From: Bacillota bacterium
Lineage (GTDB): Bacteria; Bacillota; Clostridia; Christensenellales; Aristaeellaceae
Direction: 5' to 3'
NCBI GenBank assembly: GCA_023415145.1
Contig: JAEZLW010000091.1
Coordinates: 1 to 52,562 of the forward strand
DNA length: 52,562 nt
The position numbers and the translations under genes were made by a program. Below, in pieces: positions 52,562 to 52,562 of this stretch. The notes under the pieces are model-generated. The model was not told the origin of the DNA, did no database searches, and saw only the letters and a program-made list of their open reading frames with translations. Position 1 is the stretch's first letter. Every line of letters begins with the position of its first letter.

Positions 52562-52562
52562 A

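Noticed and set aside
1..52562. CRISPR arrays, tRNA or rRNA genes, prophage or intact insertion sequences
   Set aside because: No regularly spaced repeats, no tRNA-like cloverleaf, and no transposase, integrase or phage genes were seen.

Overview
The window looks like chromosomal sequence from an anaerobic, plant-carbohydrate-using member of the Clostridia (Bacillota). The basis is strong AAGGAGG-type ribosome binding sites, TTG/GTG starts, YesM/YesN-type two-component and LplA/B/C-type sugar ABC systems, tripartite tricarboxylate (TTT) and TRAP carboxylate transporters, and many carbohydrate regulators. No rRNA, tRNA, CRISPR array, prophage or intact insertion sequence was seen, and I cannot assign a genus. 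All seven solute-binding proteins carry cleavable signal peptides without a lipoprotein cysteine, which is unusual for a single-membrane Gram-positive.

Layout. 1-7920 (minus strand) is one operon: zinc alcohol dehydrogenase, transaldolase-like protein, TctC-TctB-TctA, short-chain dehydrogenase, split transketolase (N half complete, C half cut by the window edge), with a sigma-A promoter and a GTATAC double site at its head. 8234-14400 (minus) is a CUT1 sugar ABC transporter (binding protein plus two permeases) with a YesN/YesM two-component system. 14803-18788 (minus) is a ribose-type ABC transporter (A-C-B). 18438-19630 is a gene-poor region with several AACGTT sites and palindromes. 19631-26420 (plus) is a LacI regulator and four cytoplasmic enzymes: esterase, GH51 arabinofuranosidase, GH29 fucosidase, GH43. 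Facing it, 26564-32649 (minus) holds a GH95-type fucosidase interrupted by an in-frame TAG, a large binding protein and two LplC/LplB-type permeases, with a divergent AraC regulator at 32954.

34126-37987 (plus) is a GntR regulator with a TRAP transporter (DctP-Q-M). 38072-39103 (minus) is an aldo/keto reductase with two C-terminal Fe-S cysteine clusters. 39351-47324 (plus) is a second TTT operon: GntR regulator, TctC-B-A, Asp/Glu-racemase-like protein, split transketolase, 2-hydroxyacid dehydrogenase, Dabb protein. 47330-48017 carries a decayed reading frame. 48011-52561 is an AraC regulator divergent from a third LplB-LplC-LplA type ABC transporter.

How it fits together. The GH51/GH29/GH43/GH95/esterase set, none with a signal peptide, would strip arabinose, fucose and acyl groups from oligosaccharides brought in by the neighbouring ABC transporters. 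The flanks carry two parallel carboxylate-uptake operons, each coupling a TTT transporter to a two-subunit transketolase and a different set of dehydrogenases but to no sugar kinase. I read these as candidate routes for sugar acids. Intergenic GTATAC boxes link the first TTT operon, the aldo/keto reductase and the TRAP/GntR region into a possible single regulon.
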